The translations under genes were made by a program, and so were the position numbers. The notes below the pieces were generated by a model. That model saw nothing but the letters and a program-made list of their open reading frames with translations. It was not told where the DNA came from and searched no databases. Positions 29,656-37,390 of a stretch of 64,000 bases of DNA are shown piece by piece. How positions within the stretch are numbered: the stretch's first letter is position 1; each line of letters opens with the position of its first letter. Source of the stretch: an uncultured Bacteroides sp. (GTDB lineage Bacteria; Bacteroidota; Bacteroidia; Bacteroidales; Bacteroidaceae); contig CABMPP010000015.1 of the NCBI GenBank assembly GCA_902388495.1, positions 24,903 to 88,902 on the forward strand. Reading direction: 5' to 3'.

Positions 29656-29880
29656 TTAATTAATCTCCCTCGCTTCCCGGAGAGATGCATACAAATATAC
29701 GTATTTTTGTGATTGTCCGTAGCAACATAGGGCCTAATTTTCATGGCTTCCTCCCTCTCTTTGACTAAAAGATAAATAACTGCCTCTACCTATTGCGAAT
29801 ATCGGGATTTATTTTTATATTGCGGCAGATATCAGCCGGTAATAACTGACAATTTGTAACCTTACTATATCCTAATTATT

Positions 29881-31860
29881 ATGGAGATAACCATCAATAA
29901 AACATTGCCCCCTTATCCCTCCTTCATCGAGGGCATCCGCCGGGCACCCGACCGTGGCTACACCCTTACCCCTGCGCAGACTGCCACGGCGCTGAAGAAC
30001 GCATTGCGCTATATTCCCAAGGAATTGCACGAAACGCTTGCCCCCGAGTTTATGGAAGAACTCCGCACCCGTGGGCGTATCTACGGCTACCGCTACCGTC
30101 CGCAGGGCGACCTCAAGGCGAAGCCCATCGATGAATACAAAGGAAACTGCATCGAAGGCCGTGCCTTCCAGGTGATGATTGACAATAATCTTTGTTTCGA
30201 CATTGCCCTCTATCCGTACGAATTAGTTACCTACGGCGAGACGGGGCAGGTGTGCCAGAACTGGATGCAGTACCGCCTTATCAAGCAATACCTCGAAGTG
30301 CTGACGCGCGAACAGACACTCGTCATTGAAAGCGGACATCCGCTGGGACTGTTCAAGTCGAAGCCCGAGGCACCCCGCGTCATCATCACCAATGCGCTGA
30401 TGGTGGGGCTTTACGATAATCAGGACGACTGGCACACCGCCATGCAGATGGGCGTTGCCAATTACGGGCAGATGACTGCCGGCGGCTGGATGTACATCGG
30501 TCCGCAAGGCATCGTGCACGGCACATTCAACACTTTGCTGAATGCCGGACGCCTGAAACTGGGCATTCCGCAAGACGGAGATTTGCGCGGACGTCTTTTC
30601 ATTTCCTCCGGTCTGGGAGGCATGAGCGGCGCACAGCCCAAGGCTGCCGAGATGGCAGGAGCGGTGGCAATCATTGCCGAGGTAGATGCTTCGCGCATCG
30701 AAACCCGCCACAAGCAGGGATGGGTGGGACGCGTCACCGATTCTTTGCCCGAAGCATTTCGCTTGGCGCGCGAAGCGATGGACAGCCGCCAACCTCTCTC
30801 CATAGCCTATCACGGCAATGTGGTGGACTTGCTGGAATATGCCGTGCGGGAGCGTCTTCCCGTCGACCTGCTTTCCGACCAGACTTCCTGCCATGCTGCC
30901 TACGACGGTGGCTATTGCCCTGCCGGTCTGACCTTTGAGCAGCGCACCGCGATGCTGCACGAGAACCCGAAGCAGTTCCACCGCCTGGTGGATGCTTCGC
31001 TGTCGCGTCACTTTGCTGCGATCAAGACACTCGTAGGCCGGGGTACTTACTTCTTCGACTACGGAAACTCCTTTATGAAAGCCGTTTACGATGCCGGCGT
31101 GAGCGAGATTGCCCGTGACGGCGATACGAAGAATGGCTTTATCTTCCCCAGCTACGTAGAAGATATCATGGGGCCGGAGCTTTTCGATTACGGCTACGGG
31201 CCCTTCCGCTGGGTATGCCTCAGCGGTAAACACGAAGATTTGGTGAAGACCGACCGGGCTGCGATGGAGTGCATCGACCCTACGCGGCGCGGGCAGGATT
31301 TGGATAATTATAACTGGATTCGTGATGCCGAGAAGAATAACCTGGTGGTGGGCACGCAAGCCCGAATCCTCTATCAGGATGCCGAAGGACGCATGAACAT
31401 TGCACTTCGTTTCAATGAAATGGTACGGAACGGGGAAGTCGGCCCTATTATGCTGGGACGCGACCATCACGACGTCAGCGGTACGGACTCGCCTTTCCGT
31501 GAGACGGCGAATATCAAAGACGGCAGCAATGTGATGGCCGATATGGCCGTGCAGTGTTTTGCCGGAAATTGTGCGCGGGGCATGAGCCTTGTGGCCTTGC
31601 ACAATGGCGGCGGCGTGGGCATCGGAAAAGCCATCAACGGCGGCTTCGGCATGGTGTGCGACGGTTCGCAGCGGGTGGATGAGATTCTCCGCTCTGCCAT
31701 GTTGTGGGATGTGATGGGAGGCGTGGCACGCCGTTCGTGGGCACGCAATCCGCATGCCATGGAGACGAGCGAGGCGTTCAACCGCACGCATGCCGAGGGG
31801 TATCATATTACAATGCCGTATGTGGCGGATGAGGAATTGATAAAGAAATGTATAAGATAA
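29881..31860 (+). CDS. hutU: Urocanate hydratase
   Basis: Converts urocanate to 4-imidazolone-5-propanoate using NAD as an internal electrophile; second step of histidine degradation. At 659 residues it is longer than the roughly 550-residue Bacillus/Pseudomonas enzyme and nearer the eukaryotic length. Core signatures include MTAGGWMYIGPQGIVHGTFN near residue 200, SSGLGGMSGAQPKAAEMAG near 242, LSDQTSCHAAYDGGYCPAGL around 340, and the late segment GPIMLGRDHHDVSGTDSPFR near 525 with ALHNGGGVGIGKAINGGFG near 580. It is the first gene of the hut group; ftcD follows after 63 nt. Confidence 0.97.
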   Translation: MEITINKTLPPYPSFIEGIRRAPDRGYTLTPAQTATALKNALRYIPKELHETLAPEFMEELRTRGRIYGYRYRPQGDLKAKPIDEYKGNCIEGRAFQVMIDNNLCFDIALYPYELVTYGETGQVCQNWMQYRLIKQYLEVLTREQTLVIESGHPLGLFKSKPEAPRVIITNALMVGLYDNQDDWHTAMQMGVANYGQMTAGGWMYIGPQGIVHGTFNTLLNAGRLKLGIPQDGDLRGRLFISSGLGGMSGAQPKAAEMAGAVAIIAEVDASRIETRHKQGWVGRVTDSLPEAFRLAREAMDSRQPLSIAYHGNVVDLLEYAVRERLPVDLLSDQTSCHAAYDGGYCPAGLTFEQRTAMLHENPKQFHRLVDASLSRHFAAIKTLVGRGTYFFDYGNSFMKAVYDAGVSEIARDGDTKNGFIFPSYVEDIMGPELFDYGYGPFRWVCLSGKHEDLVKTDRAAMECIDPTRRGQDLDNYNWIRDAEKNNLVVGTQARILYQDAEGRMNIALRFNEMVRNGEVGPIMLGRDHHDVSGTDSPFRETANIKDGSNVMADMAVQCFAGNCARGMSLVALHNGGGVGIGKAINGGFGMVCDGSQRVDEILRSAMLWDVMGGVARRSWARNPHAMETSEAFNRTHAEGYHITMPYVADEELIKKCIR

Positions 31861-31865
31861 ATGAT

Positions 31866-31893
31866 AATTTAGGGGCGCTCCGCCCGCTAAATT
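31866..31893 (+). promoter_or_regulatory. Stem-loop between hutU and ftcD
   Basis: AATTTA (31866-31871) pairs with TAAATT (31888-31893) and the inner GGGGC/GCCC segments pair with one bulge, with a CGCTCC-type loop. No T-tract follows, so it is more likely an mRNA-processing or stability structure than a terminator. Confidence 0.4.
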
Positions 31894-31923
31894 CCCATTT
31901 ATTCAACTAAAAACAATTACGAT

Positions 31924-32820
31924 ATGAACAAAATTATGGAATGCGTCCCCAACTTCAGCGAGGGACGCGACTTGCAGAAGATAGACCAAATAGTAGCCCC
32001 TTTCCGGGGCAGACCGGGTGTGAAGTTGCTGGACTACAGCAACGACGAAGACCATAACCGCCTTGTCGTTACCGTAGTAGGCGAGCCAGAACCGCTACGC
32101 GATGCCGTGCTCGCAGCCATCGGTGTTGCCGTGCAACTGATCGACCTCAATCATCACACCGGACAGCACCCCCGCATGGGAGCCGTAGATGTAGTGCCCT
32201 TCATCCCCATCAAGAATGTAACGATGGACGAAGCTATCGCCCTCTCCAAAGAAGTAGGCGAGGAGGTAGCAAAACGTTACAATCTCCCCGTCTTCCTGTA
32301 CGAGAAATCCGCTTCCGCCCCGCATCGCGAGAACCTTGCGGCAGTCCGTAAGGGCGAGTTCGAAGGAATGGCAGAGAAGATAAAACAACCGGAATGGCAT
32401 CCCGACTTCGGTCCGGCCGAGCGCCATCCTACCGCAGGAACGGTAGCCATCGGCGCCCGTATGCCGTTGGTGGCGTATAACGTCAACCTCAATACCCCCA
32501 GCCTGGAGATTGCCCACGACATCGCCAAGAAGATCCGCTTCATCGGCGGTGGCTTGCGCTATTGCAAGGCGATGGGCGTGGAGCTGAAAGACCGCGGCAT
32601 CACACAAGTCTCCATCAATATGACGGACTTTACCCGTACCGCTCTCTACCGCGCTTTCGAACTGGTACGGATCGAGGCGCGCCGCTATGGCGTCAGCATC
32701 GTAGGTAGCGAAATCATCGGACTGGTGCCTATGGAAGCCTTGATCGACACCGCCTCCTACTACCTGGGACTGGAGAATTTCTCGATGGAGCAAGTGCTGG
32801 AAGCAAGAATAATGGAATAA
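31924..32820 (+). CDS. ftcD: Glutamate formimidoyltransferase
   Basis: Transfers the formimino group of N-formimino-L-glutamate to tetrahydrofolate, releasing glutamate. The 298 residues cover only the formiminotransferase N- and C-subdomains; the cyclodeaminase is a separate gene (fchA) here, unlike the fused vertebrate enzyme. Recognisable stretches are MECVPNFSEGRDLQKIDQIV at the start, SNDEDHNRLVVTVVGEP near residue 39, HPRMGAVDVVPFIPI near 80 and ERHPTAGTVAIGARMPLVAY near 165. It ends 6 nt before hutI. Confidence 0.97.
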   Translation: MNKIMECVPNFSEGRDLQKIDQIVAPFRGRPGVKLLDYSNDEDHNRLVVTVVGEPEPLRDAVLAAIGVAVQLIDLNHHTGQHPRMGAVDVVPFIPIKNVTMDEAIALSKEVGEEVAKRYNLPVFLYEKSASAPHRENLAAVRKGEFEGMAEKIKQPEWHPDFGPAERHPTAGTVAIGARMPLVAYNVNLNTPSLEIAHDIAKKIRFIGGGLRYCKAMGVELKDRGITQVSINMTDFTRTALYRAFELVRIEARRYGVSIVGSEIIGLVPMEALIDTASYYLGLENFSMEQVLEARIME

Positions 32821-32826
32821 GAAATT

Positions 32827-34080
32827 ATGGCAGAAAACCTGATTATATTCAATGCGCGTGTTGTGACGCCCCTCGGCTTTTCCGCCCGTCGCGGCAAGGA
32901 GATGGGAGAGTTGCACATCATTGACAACGCTACGGTGGAAGTAACCAACGGCATCATCACCTATGTGGGCGAGAACCGCGGAGAGCAACGCGATGGCTAT
33001 TACCAGCGCTACTGGCACTACAATGCCCGCGGCAAGTGCCTGCTGCCCGGCTTTGTCGATTCGCACACGCATTTCGTGTTTGGCGGCGAGCGTGCCGAAG
33101 AATTCTCTTGGCGGCTGAAAGGCGAGAGCTATATGTCCATCATGGAGCGTGGCGGCGGAATTGTAAGCACCGTGAAAGCGACCCGTGCCGAGAACTTTAT
33201 CAAACTGCGCAGCCGTGCCGAAAACTTTCTGAAGCAAATGACCGCCATGGGCGTGACCACCGTAGAAGGCAAAAGCGGCTACGGGCTGGACCGCGATACG
33301 GAACTCATGCAACTCCGCGTGATGCGCAGCCTCAATAACGATGAGCACAAGCGGGTGGATGTTGTCTCTACTTTCCTCGGCGCGCATGCCGTGCCCGAAG
33401 AATACAGCGGACGCACGGACGAGTACGTAGATTATATTATCAAGGAAGTAATGCCCAGCGTCGTGCAGAACGACCTGGCCGAATTCTGCGATGTCTTCTG
33501 CGAGCAAGGCGTCTTCTCCATCGAACAATCCCGCCGTCTGTTGCTTGCTGCCCGGGAGATGGGGCTTGCCCTGAAACTCCATGCCGACGAAATCGTTCCT
33601 TTGGGCGGTGCCGGACTGGCAGCCGAACTTTCAGCCGTTTCGGCCGACCATCTGCTGCATGCCTCCGACGCCGATATCCGTGCGATGGCAGAGAAGAACG
33701 TAGTGGCTACCCTGCTACCGCTGACCGCCTTTGCCCTGAAAGAACCATACGCCCGCGGGCGCGAAATGATTGATGCCGGTTGTGCCGTAGCCCTTGCTAC
33801 CGACCTTAATCCCGGCAGTTGCTTTTCCGGTTCCATCCCCCTCACGTTTGCCCTGGCGTGCATCTATATGCAGTTGAGCATCGAGGAAGCCATCACCGCA
33901 CTGACGCTGAACGGTGCCGCTGCCTTGAAGCGTGCGGATAGCATCGGCAGCATCGAGGTAGGGAAGAAGGGAGACTTTGTAGTGTTGAATACCGATAATT
34001 ATCATTTCCTTCCTTATTATATAGGGATGAATTGTGTCAATACTACGATTAAGGAAGGCGTACTCTATCCGGTAGTATGA
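32827..34080 (+). CDS. hutI: Imidazolonepropionase
   Basis: Hydrolyses imidazolonepropionate to N-formimino-L-glutamate; a 417-residue cytosolic amidohydrolase. The metal site HxH is at residues 80 and 82 in FVDSHTHFVFGGERAEEF, with further signatures TTVEGKSGYGLDRDTE (about 140-155), FLGAHAVPEEY, LKLHADEIVPLGGA (His near 252) and LATDLNPGSCF (Asp near 326). It is followed by a 342-nt gap containing a foldback element instead of the tight spacing seen elsewhere in the group. Confidence 0.97.
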   Translation: MAENLIIFNARVVTPLGFSARRGKEMGELHIIDNATVEVTNGIITYVGENRGEQRDGYYQRYWHYNARGKCLLPGFVDSHTHFVFGGERAEEFSWRLKGESYMSIMERGGGIVSTVKATRAENFIKLRSRAENFLKQMTAMGVTTVEGKSGYGLDRDTELMQLRVMRSLNNDEHKRVDVVSTFLGAHAVPEEYSGRTDEYVDYIIKEVMPSVVQNDLAEFCDVFCEQGVFSIEQSRRLLLAAREMGLALKLHADEIVPLGGAGLAAELSAVSADHLLHASDADIRAMAEKNVVATLLPLTAFALKEPYARGREMIDAGCAVALATDLNPGSCFSGSIPLTFALACIYMQLSIEEAITALTLNGAAALKRADSIGSIEVGKKGDFVVLNTDNYHFLPYYIGMNCVNTTIKEGVLYPVV

Positions 34081-34116
34081 TATAGTAAATAAGACTTTGA
34101 TACATAATATTTAACC

Positions 34117-34407
34117 ATGCGAATCAGTAGTTGAAACTGATTCATAACGATGATAGAAATGAATGAAATGATAAACATGAGTATCTCAAACTCTCCCGCC
34201 TGAAAGGGGGAGTACCCCGTAGGGGGGAGGGGGTCTTACATAAGCAGAGAGTAACTTTGCAATACAGAGAGACTCTGCAATACATAAGTCCCTGCGGATG
34301 TAAGACCCCTCCGCCCTACGGGCACCTCCCCTTTCAGGCGGAGGAGTTGGAGATACTCTTGCTCATATCCTGTCAAAACGGAGTCAATCTCAACTCCTGA
34401 TTCGCAT
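34117..34407. mobile_element. 291-bp foldback element between hutI and fchA
   Basis: The outer ends are imperfect inverted repeats: 34117-34143 and 34381-34407 match at 23 of 27 positions. Inner arms 34179-34241 and 34298-34358 are a second, mostly complementary pair carrying GTATCTC, CGCCTGAAAGG and GTCTTACAT blocks. The central loop (34242-34297) has short repeats of GCAATACA. No open frame spans it and no clean target-site duplication is visible. It could be a MITE-like element or a large RNA hairpin. The gap between hutI and fchA is otherwise empty. Confidence 0.7.
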
Positions 34408-34409
34408 TA
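34369..34409. repeat. 41-nt direct repeat, copy 2
   Basis: Same 41 bases as 29615-29655 and includes the right end of the foldback element. A further CTCATA match flanks both copies with one mismatch, giving about 48 nt of near identity. It ends 13 nt before the fchA start codon. Confidence 0.9.
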
Positions 34410-34422
34410 ATACTTAAACATC

Positions 34423-35052
34423 ATGTTAGCAGAACTAATAGTAAAAGAGTTTTTGAATAAAGTAGCGGGCAGTGATCCCGTTCCCGGCGGAGGAAGCATC
34501 GCCGCCTTGAATGGCGCCATCGCCTCCGCTTTGGCAGCGATGGTTGCCAACCTCACCATCGGCAAGAAAGGTTATGAACCTCACGAAGAACTGATGCGCT
34601 ATATCTCCGAAGTAGCCATGCGGCAGAAAGATACTTTTGTTGCCGATATAGACCGTGACTCCGAAGCCTACGACGGCGTATTTGCCTGCTTCAAGATGCC
34701 CAAAGCTACCGATGAAGAAAAAGCAGCCCGTAGCGCCGCCATTCAGGAGGCTACCAAGCATGCCGCTCTTGTACCGATGCAGGTGGCCCGCAATGCCTAC
34801 GAACTGATGCCGATTATAGCGGATGTGGCCCGCCTGGGCAACCGCAATGCCGTGACCGATGCCTGCGTAGCCATGATGTCCGCCCGTTCTGCCGTTCTGG
34901 GCGCGCTGATGAATGTACGCATCAACCTCGGTTCGCTGAAAGACAAAGAATTCGTAGCCAAGCTTCAGGCCGAAGCCGACGAGCTGGAACGTCTTGCCTG
35001 CGCACAGGAAAAAGAATTATTGGACGAAATCAATCAAGAACTGAAACTATGA
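34423..35052 (+). CDS. fchA: Formimidotetrahydrofolate cyclodeaminase
   Basis: Converts 5-formimino-tetrahydrofolate to 5,10-methenyl-tetrahydrofolate and ammonia, completing one-carbon recovery from histidine. The 209-residue all-helical protein has the signature SDPVPGGGSIAALNGAIASA (residues 16-35) typical of the FTCD_C/cyclodeaminase family and LGNRNAVTDACVAMMSARSA near 143. It overlaps hutH by 4 nt (ATGA at 35049-35052), implying coupled translation. Confidence 0.95.
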   Translation: MLAELIVKEFLNKVAGSDPVPGGGSIAALNGAIASALAAMVANLTIGKKGYEPHEELMRYISEVAMRQKDTFVADIDRDSEAYDGVFACFKMPKATDEEKAARSAAIQEATKHAALVPMQVARNAYELMPIIADVARLGNRNAVTDACVAMMSARSAVLGALMNVRINLGSLKDKEFVAKLQAEADELERLACAQEKELLDEINQELKL

Positions 35053-36545
35053 GCAATGTCTATTACGTAGGTTCCGGTGAGCTTACTTTCGACCTCATCG
35101 AACGCATTATCAACGAAAACCTGAAGCTGGAATTGGCTCCCGAAGCCAAACAGCGCATACAGAAATGCCGCGACTATCTGGACAAGAAGATTGCAGCATC
35201 CGACGAACCTCTGTACGGAATTACTACCGGTTTCGGCTCTCTGTGCAGTAAGAATATCTCGTCCGACGAGTTGGGCACCTTGCAGGAAAACCTGATAAAG
35301 AGCCATGCTTGCAGCGTGGGCGAGGAGATACGCCCCGTCATCGTCAAACTGATGATGCTGCTCAAGGCACATGCCCTTTCCCTGGGACATAGCGGCGTGC
35401 AGGTCATCACCGTGCAACGCATTCTCGACTTCTTCAACAACGACGTGATGCCCATCGTCTACGACCGCGGCTCATTGGGAGCTTCCGGCGACCTTGCCCC
35501 GCTTGCCAACCTCTTCCTGCCCCTTATCGGCGTAGGCGACGTTTATTATAAAGGTAAGAAACGCGAAGCCATCAGCGTGCTCGACGAATTCGGCTGGGAA
35601 CCCGTAAAGTTGATGAGCAAGGAAGGACTGGCACTGCTCAACGGCACGCAGTTTATGAGTGCCAACGGCGTGTTTGCCATCCTCAAAGCCTTCCGCCTCT
35701 CCAAGAAAGCCGACCTGATTGCCGCCCTCTCCCTCGAAGCCTTCGATGGACGCATCGACCCGTTTATGGACTGCATCCAGCAAATCCGTCCGCACAAAGG
35801 TCAGATAGAGACGGGTGCAAACTTCCGTAAACTGCTGGAGGGCAGCGAACTGATAGCTCGCCCCAAGGAGCATGTGCAAGATCCGTATTCTTTCCGTTGC
35901 ATCCCCCAGGTGCATGGTGCCACGAAAGATGCCATCCGTTACGTAGCCTCCGTACTGCTGACGGAAATCAACTCCGTGACGGACAACCCCACCATCTTCC
36001 CCGACGAAGACCGCATCATCTCCGGCGGCAATTTCCATGGTCAGCCGCTTGCCATCTCCTATGACTTCCTCGGCATCGCCCTTGCCGAACTGGGCAATAT
36101 CTCCGAGCGTCGCGTCGCCCAGCTCATCATGGGGTTGCGCGGACTTCCCGAATTCCTGGTAGCCAATCCCGGACTGAACTCCGGCTTCATGATACCGCAA
36201 TATGCTGCCGCTTCGATGGTGAGCCAGAACAAGATGTACTGTTATGCAGCCAGCAGCGACTCCATCGTTTCCAGCAACGGTCAGGAAGACCACGTCAGCA
36301 TGGGTGCCAATGCAGCTACAAAGTTGTATCGCATCATGGACAACCTGGAACATATCCTTGCCATCGAACTGATGAATGCCGCCCAAGGCATCGACTTCCG
36401 CCGCCCGCAAAAAACATCTCCTGTCCTGGAACGCTTCCTGCACGAATACCGCAAGGAAGTCCCTTTTGTGAAGGACGATATCGTGATGTATAAGGAAATC
36501 CATAAAACCGTTGCTTTCCTCAACCGGACGAAGTTCGACTATTAG
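35049..36545 (+). CDS. hutH: Histidine ammonia-lyase
   Basis: Deaminates histidine to urocanate, the entry step of the pathway. 498 residues, normal for the family. The MIO cofactor arises from Ala145-Ser146-Gly147 in GSLGASGDLAPLA; other signatures are YGITTGFGSL near 56, the segment around SVTDNPTIFPDED near 310 and the late SISSNGQEDHVSMGANAA-like block (here SDSIVSSNGQEDHVSMGANA). Being the last gene although it encodes the first step is unusual but not unique. A palindrome 52 nt downstream may end the transcript. Confidence 0.98.
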   Translation: MSNVYYVGSGELTFDLIERIINENLKLELAPEAKQRIQKCRDYLDKKIAASDEPLYGITTGFGSLCSKNISSDELGTLQENLIKSHACSVGEEIRPVIVKLMMLLKAHALSLGHSGVQVITVQRILDFFNNDVMPIVYDRGSLGASGDLAPLANLFLPLIGVGDVYYKGKKREAISVLDEFGWEPVKLMSKEGLALLNGTQFMSANGVFAILKAFRLSKKADLIAALSLEAFDGRIDPFMDCIQQIRPHKGQIETGANFRKLLEGSELIARPKEHVQDPYSFRCIPQVHGATKDAIRYVASVLLTEINSVTDNPTIFPDEDRIISGGNFHGQPLAISYDFLGIALAELGNISERRVAQLIMGLRGLPEFLVANPGLNSGFMIPQYAAASMVSQNKMYCYAASSDSIVSSNGQEDHVSMGANAATKLYRIMDNLEHILAIELMNAAQGIDFRRPQKTSPVLERFLHEYRKEVPFVKDDIVMYKEIHKTVAFLNRTKFDY

Positions 36546-36597
36546 AACTTCCCAATAAATCTGCCGGAAACCTAATTTTTATTAATCTCTAAACAAA

Positions 36598-36635
36598 AGA
36601 AAGAAAACTCAATTGGTGAATTGAGTTTTCTTTCT
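36598..36635. promoter_or_regulatory. 17-bp palindrome over the TetR promoter, candidate operator
   Basis: Bases 36598-36614 and 36619-36635 are perfect complements around GGTG; the half-site reads AGAAAGAAAACTCAATT. It covers the -33 element and reaches the first base of the -7 element, so a bound repressor would block RNA polymerase. It also lies 52 nt after the hutH stop and could fold as a terminator-like hairpin for the hut transcript, though it is A/T-rich. Confidence 0.65.
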
Positions 36636-36642
36636 ATCTTTG
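36612..36642 (+). promoter_or_regulatory. Promoter of the TetR-RND efflux operon
   Basis: TTG (36613-36615) and TATCTTTG (36635-36642) are 19 nt apart. Transcription should start near 36649, before the ATG codons at 36661 and 36703. Confidence 0.75.
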
Positions 36643-36702
36643 CCTCGTTTTATTCCGATAATGAATAGAAAAACAGTTATTTTGAATAAGAAAGGAAGAA
36701 AA

Positions 36703-37365
36703 ATGAGCGAACACACAAAGCATTCAGCATCAAGGTCGGAACTGAGGGAACGAATCATTCAGACCGCCGTGGAATCGTTTAGTGCACATGGAATCAAAAG
36801 TATCACAATGGATGATATTGCTGCTTCTTTGGGTATATCCAAGCGTACTCTTTATGAAGTGTTTTCCGACAAAGAGTCGTTGCTGGAAGAATGTATTCTG
36901 AAAAGCCAGCAGGATACCGATGCTTGGCTCAAAGATATTCTGGCAACTTCCAATAATGTGCTGGAAGTTATACTGAGATGCTATCAGTGGAGTATAGAGA
37001 AATTCCATGCAACAAATAGGAAATTCTTTGAAGATCTCAAAAAGTATCCCAAAGCTTATGAACTGGTGAAGAAAAATCATAACCGCAGTTCGGAAGATAC
37101 GGTCAATTTCTTTAAAGAAGGTGTGAAGCAAGGCATTTTCCGTGGTGACGTGAACTTTGCCATTGTCAACCAGCTGGTACGCGGTCAGCTCGACTTGCTG
37201 ATGAACTCCAACATCTGTGACGAATATTCTTTCCTTGATGTTTACGAATCTATTATGTTTACCTTCTTGCGTGGCATTTCTACGGAGAAAGGTGCTCATG
37301 AGTTGGAAAACTTTATTATCGAATACCGTGAAAAACACACACATAGTGACGAGACAGAAAAATAA
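36703..37365 (+). CDS. TetR-family repressor of the efflux operon
   Basis: A 220-residue regulator. The N-terminal helix-turn-helix is plain: RERIIQTAVESFSAHGIKSI then TMDDIAASLGISKRTLYEVF (about residues 14-53). The C-terminal ligand-binding domain is all-helical and not assignable to a ligand. I chose the ATG at 36703 (MSEHTKH...) because an AGGAAG sequence precedes it; an in-frame ATG at 36661 would add 14 basic residues. It leads the operon, 25 nt before the tolC-like gene, so it probably represses its own expression and that of the pump through the palindrome at 36598. Confidence 0.92.
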   Translation: MSEHTKHSASRSELRERIIQTAVESFSAHGIKSITMDDIAASLGISKRTLYEVFSDKESLLEECILKSQQDTDAWLKDILATSNNVLEVILRCYQWSIEKFHATNRKFFEDLKKYPKAYELVKKNHNRSSEDTVNFFKEGVKQGIFRGDVNFAIVNQLVRGQLDLLMNSNICDEYSFLDVYESIMFTFLRGISTEKGAHELENFIIEYREKHTHSDETEK

Positions 37366-37390
37366 TTAATCAACAACCTATTATTTATTT

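Larger units (their letters stand above)
29470..29880. other. 411-bp divergent noncoding region upstream of hutU
   Basis: No gene is visible. It holds the 25-bp inverted repeat at 29504-29588, the 41-nt repeat shared with the fchA upstream region at 29615-29655, an exact + strand -7 match TATTTTTG (29702-29709) and an exact - strand -7 match (TATATTTG, 29699-29692). Neither has a good -33 element. Both would imply leaders of 170-220 nt, so the true promoters of hutU and of the NigD-like gene are uncertain. Confidence 0.6.

Noticed and set aside
30223..31806. 527-codon open frame on the - strand inside hutU
   Set aside because: Antisense to a certain gene; GC-rich codon bias keeps this frame open. 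The predicted protein is rich in His and Ala with no recognisable domain.
32095..33582. 495-codon open frame on the - strand spanning ftcD and hutI
   Set aside because: It crosses two real genes and their junction and resembles no protein family.
36640..36702. Longer N-terminus for the TetR protein from a TTG codon
   Set aside because: The TTG lies within the -7 element of the promoter, so it could not be in the transcript.
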